Source: Nonlabens spongiae (lineage in GTDB: Bacteria > Bacteroidota > Bacteroidia > Flavobacteriales > Flavobacteriaceae). From it: a DNA stretch of 64,000 bases. The DNA lies in assembly GCF_002117125.1 (NCBI RefSeq), contig NZ_CP019344.1:2880501-2944500 (forward strand), in the 5' to 3' direction. This document shows positions 61,790 to 64,000 of the stretch, piece by piece. The notes beneath the pieces were generated by a model. The model was not told where the DNA came from. It saw only the letters and a list, made by a program, of their open reading frames with translations, and ran no database searches. A program made the position numbers and the translations under genes. Numbering within the stretch: the stretch's first letter is position 1; every line of letters begins with the position of its first letter.

Positions 61790-62635
61790 TTATTGATGTA
61801 CTGAACATAATTTTTCTGAATCTTCAAGAATCTTTTTATGTCTTTTTTTATCAATTCCTATTTTTTCCAAGAGCTTCGGACTTTCGTGAAGCTCTTTACA
61901 GAGTACGATGCCTTCATCTAATAATTTTGTTTTTTCAGCTTTAGTAAGTGTTGTTAAAGCGGTTAAGGGATGTAGCCCAGATTTATCTATTCTGTCCTTG
62001 AGACCATTTCCTCTTGGATAATCCCAACTGCTTAAAAGCATTCCAACACATTTCCCGTACTGAATGGCATCGGTTGTGAAACGCGTATTGGTGTACACAG
62101 CTCCTTTATGAAGTTTAGCCTCGTGACCTTTTTGGTGTTCCCATTGCTTTTCTACGTCCAAAAACCGTGAATGGATATATAATGGGATTTTTACATTACA
62201 AAACCTGCCTTGGTCGCTATGGTATTTGCATTCAACCATATAGTGTTTGTTTTCTTTTTGGGCGATAACATCAACTTCGTGCTGTACACAATTACCTTGA
62301 ACAATAACTCCCACCTTTGTGCTAAAGCCTTCCATCTCTAAAATCTTACCAACAAATTTTTCAAAAGGAAATCCTGATGGCCCTAATTCCATTATCGCTT
62401 TTTTTAGCTTGTATTTTGAGGCACTTACACGAGATTTACGCTTAAGCATTTTAAATGCCATCTGATAGATTTTTTTTGTGGTAATTCCATTATAGAGTTG
62501 ACCTTCGACTTGTTCAACTATTTGCTGAATTAATTCTTCGCTCGCTTGTGAACGCCTTAAGGAATTGATAAGCTTATCTACATCAAAGGCTACCACATCA
62601 CCTGAATACTTCACTATGTTGATTGGATTTTTCAT
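61790..62635 (-). CDS. ATP-cone and Mrr-like endonuclease fusion
   Basis: The N-terminal 90 residues look like an ATP-cone (VVAFDVDKLINSLRRS...ITTKKIYQMAFKMLKR), the nucleotide-sensing module of ribonucleotide reductases. The middle has the Mrr/restriction fold with HEVDVIAQKENKHYMVECKYH, the Asp and Glu-x-Lys of the PD-(D/E)XK nuclease site. A Lys-rich helical C-terminus follows. A nuclease gated by nucleotide levels is the inference. It overlaps the universal stress gene by 4 bp. Confidence 0.78.
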   Translation of the reverse strand: MKNPINIVKYSGDVVAFDVDKLINSLRRSQASEELIQQIVEQVEGQLYNGITTKKIYQMAFKMLKRKSRVSASKYKLKKAIMELGPSGFPFEKFVGKILEMEGFSTKVGVIVQGNCVQHEVDVIAQKENKHYMVECKYHSDQGRFCNVKIPLYIHSRFLDVEKQWEHQKGHEAKLHKGAVYTNTRFTTDAIQYGKCVGMLLSSWDYPRGNGLKDRIDKSGLHPLTALTTLTKAEKTKLLDEGIVLCKELHESPKLLEKIGIDKKRHKKILEDSEKLCSVHQ

Positions 62636-63468
62636 TTTTTAATATGTATGGTCATTACAGGTAGAGAAGAATGGTTTGTAACACCTTCGGCAATACTTTT
62701 TGAAAATAGGCTCAAAAATCCCGTTTTTCCGTGGGTGCTCATTGCAATTAAATCTGCGGGCTGATGTTTTAAAAATGTATTGATGCCTGCCTCTACGGAA
62801 GACTCATTATGGACGCTCATTGAGAAGTTCTTCAGATTGGGGAATTTTTCAAGAAATTCCTTTACAGGATTTAAGCCAAGCTCTATGCTATTAAAGTCAG
62901 TTACTGTGTTTACTCGTAACAAATGGATTTTAGCATCGCATTTTTTGGCTATTGACAAGACTTCTTGAAATGGATGCGTGACATCCTCTTCAAAAGAAGA
63001 AACAAATAGAATGTCCTTGAAGGGAAACGTGACATCCTCTTCTTTGACAACGATAATGGGCGCATTGGCTTTTCGAACTATTTTTTCAACATTACTACCA
63101 GTAATTTCTCTAATGACACCTTTGGTTCCACTGCTGCCGGTAACGATGAAATCGTCATGGAAATGACCAGAATGTTCTAGAATATCTTTCTGTCCCGAAT
63201 CAAATTGAAGAAAAGTTCGACATTTAAGCCCTTCGTGTTCCGCCTTTTTTTCCAGTTCCCGCAATTTTGATTTAGCGACACCTATTTCCTTTACGGTTTT
63301 GGGATACCTTTTTTCCTTTTGTTTATCCAGCTTTACCCAATCAACAGGTGTGGTCATTTGGTGTAAAAAGTGTATCTCAGCATCGTATAACTTTGCTATT
63401 TTGATACCAAGGTTTGCCGCTTTAGTGCAGTTTTTCGAGAAATCGGTAGGTACGAGTATGTTTTTCAT
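62632..63468 (-). CDS. Universal stress protein, two Usp domains
   Basis: The 278-aa protein has two tandem Usp folds: the first begins MKNILVPTDFSKNC and ends with GSSGTKGVIREITGSNVEKIV; the second ends with MSTHGKTGFLSLFSKSIAEG, which matches the ATP-binding G-x2-G-x9-G pattern. The ATG at 63468 is chosen over an open extension to 63513. Such proteins bind ATP and appear under stress. It is co-transcribed with the ATP-cone gene. Confidence 0.85.
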   Translation of the reverse strand: MKNILVPTDFSKNCTKAANLGIKIAKLYDAEIHFLHQMTTPVDWVKLDKQKEKRYPKTVKEIGVAKSKLRELEKKAEHEGLKCRTFLQFDSGQKDILEHSGHFHDDFIVTGSSGTKGVIREITGSNVEKIVRKANAPIIVVKEEDVTFPFKDILFVSSFEEDVTHPFQEVLSIAKKCDAKIHLLRVNTVTDFNSIELGLNPVKEFLEKFPNLKNFSMSVHNESSVEAGINTFLKHQPADLIAMSTHGKTGFLSLFSKSIAEGVTNHSSLPVMTIHIKK

Positions 63469-63490
63469 AATTTTAGTTTTATTGTTTTTC

Positions 63491-64000
63491 TTATTGGGCG
63501 GTATAGCCACCATCGATAACCAGTTCGGAACCGGTCATAAATTTGGATTCATCAGAGGCCAGATATACAACTCCGTACCCTATATCGTCAGGTTCTCCCA
63601 AATGACCAATTGGATGTAAACTTTCCAGTTGTTTTTTGCCTTCTTCTACATCACCTTGAGCCTTGAGAAAATTCTCTACCATTGGGGTCCAGATATAAGC
63701 AGGATGGATAGAATTGATACGGATGCCATAGCCTTGCTTTGCACAATGTAGGGCGGCAGATTTTGTAAAAATGGTAACGCCGCCTTTACTTGCGTTATAC
63801 GCAGGTAAATTGGGGTCACCGATAAGTCCTTCAATGGAAGAGAAGTTAATGATGGAACCACCTTCATCTGTTTTCCTCATACCTTTTATACCATATTTGG
63901 TGCCTAAAAAAGTGCCATTTAGGTTTATATCTATGAGGTTTTTCCAATCTTCAAGGGTTACATCTTCAACTGTTCCTCCGAGTCCTATTCCAGCAGAATT
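63491..64000 (-). CDS. SDR family dehydrogenase, 5' end beyond the window
   Basis: The visible 169 residues are the C-terminal part of a classical short-chain dehydrogenase: NSAG of the NAD-site region, IINFSSIEG with the catalytic Ser, YNASKGG with the Tyr-x3-Lys pair, and the ending GSELVIDGGYTAQ. The frame continues past base 64000. It precedes the universal stress gene on the minus strand, so it probably belongs to the same cargo operon. Confidence 0.9.
   Translation of the reverse strand, partial: NSAGIGLGGTVEDVTLEDWKNLIDINLNGTFLGTKYGIKGMRKTDEGGSIINFSSIEGLIGDPNLPAYNASKGGVTIFTKSAALHCAKQGYGIRINSIHPAYIWTPMVENFLKAQGDVEEGKKQLESLHPIGHLGEPDDIGYGVVYLASDESKFMTGSELVIDGGYTAQ

Overview
The window comes from a Bacteroidota chromosome, most likely a marine Flavobacteriaceae. 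The signs are AT-rich DNA, TAnnTTTG-type promoters, CTnDOT-style tra genes, RteC and BfmA/DUF5712 mobilisation proteins, and scattered copies of the palindrome CGCTTTCGCGAAAGCG. This is inference from sequence features; no database was searched.

Region 1 (1-10.9 kb) is ordinary chromosome: hemN, a DUF2306 membrane protein, a small membrane protein, an App1-type phosphatase, a DUF4407 membrane protein, a BlaI/BlaR1-like regulatory pair with its operators, a DoxX-like protein and an M20 dipeptidase. It ends at a tRNA-Leu(UAG) gene preceded by a degenerate tRNA-Leu copy with a palindrome in its D-arm.

Region 2 (about 10.9 kb to the window end) looks like an integrative and conjugative element (ICE) beside that tRNA. 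Its backbone is a ParB-like protein and a DUF932 protein behind two copies of one roughly 140-bp leader, SSB, a mobilisation module (oriT-like DNA, BfmA, DUF5712 relaxase, TraG/VirD4-type coupling protein), the mating-pair genes traE-F-G-I-J-K-M-N on the minus strand, a cell-wall amidase, and a replication/regulation module (DnaC-like ATPase, winged-helix protein, excisionase-like HTH, RteC). No integrase and no second att site lie in the window, so the right end should be beyond 64 kb.

Cargo sits at the junctions of backbone modules. Between mobilisation and tra genes (19.5-28.1 kb) are a HEPN protein divergent from hipBA with a shared operator, a set of unrecognised genes, a TIR protein and an MBL hydrolase. 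Between the amidase and the replication module (36.3-50.4 kb) are an IS982-family element with an 8-bp target duplication, a Wadjet operon jetABCD whose jetA is split by a +1 frameshift, a coupled nitrilase-fold/Rad50-like ATPase pair, and an AbiE toxin-antitoxin pair with matching inverted repeats. After RteC (53.4-64 kb) come an MFS transporter, a CopB-like P-type ATPase and a minus-strand run with PRPP synthetase, an AMP/thymidine phosphorylase, a beta-CASP nuclease-like protein, an ATP-cone/Mrr protein, a universal stress protein and a partial SDR dehydrogenase.

The best candidate for an undescribed system is the nitrilase + Rad50-like pair at 43.7-48.5 kb. The TIR/MBL cluster, the duplicated leader and the split jetA are next.
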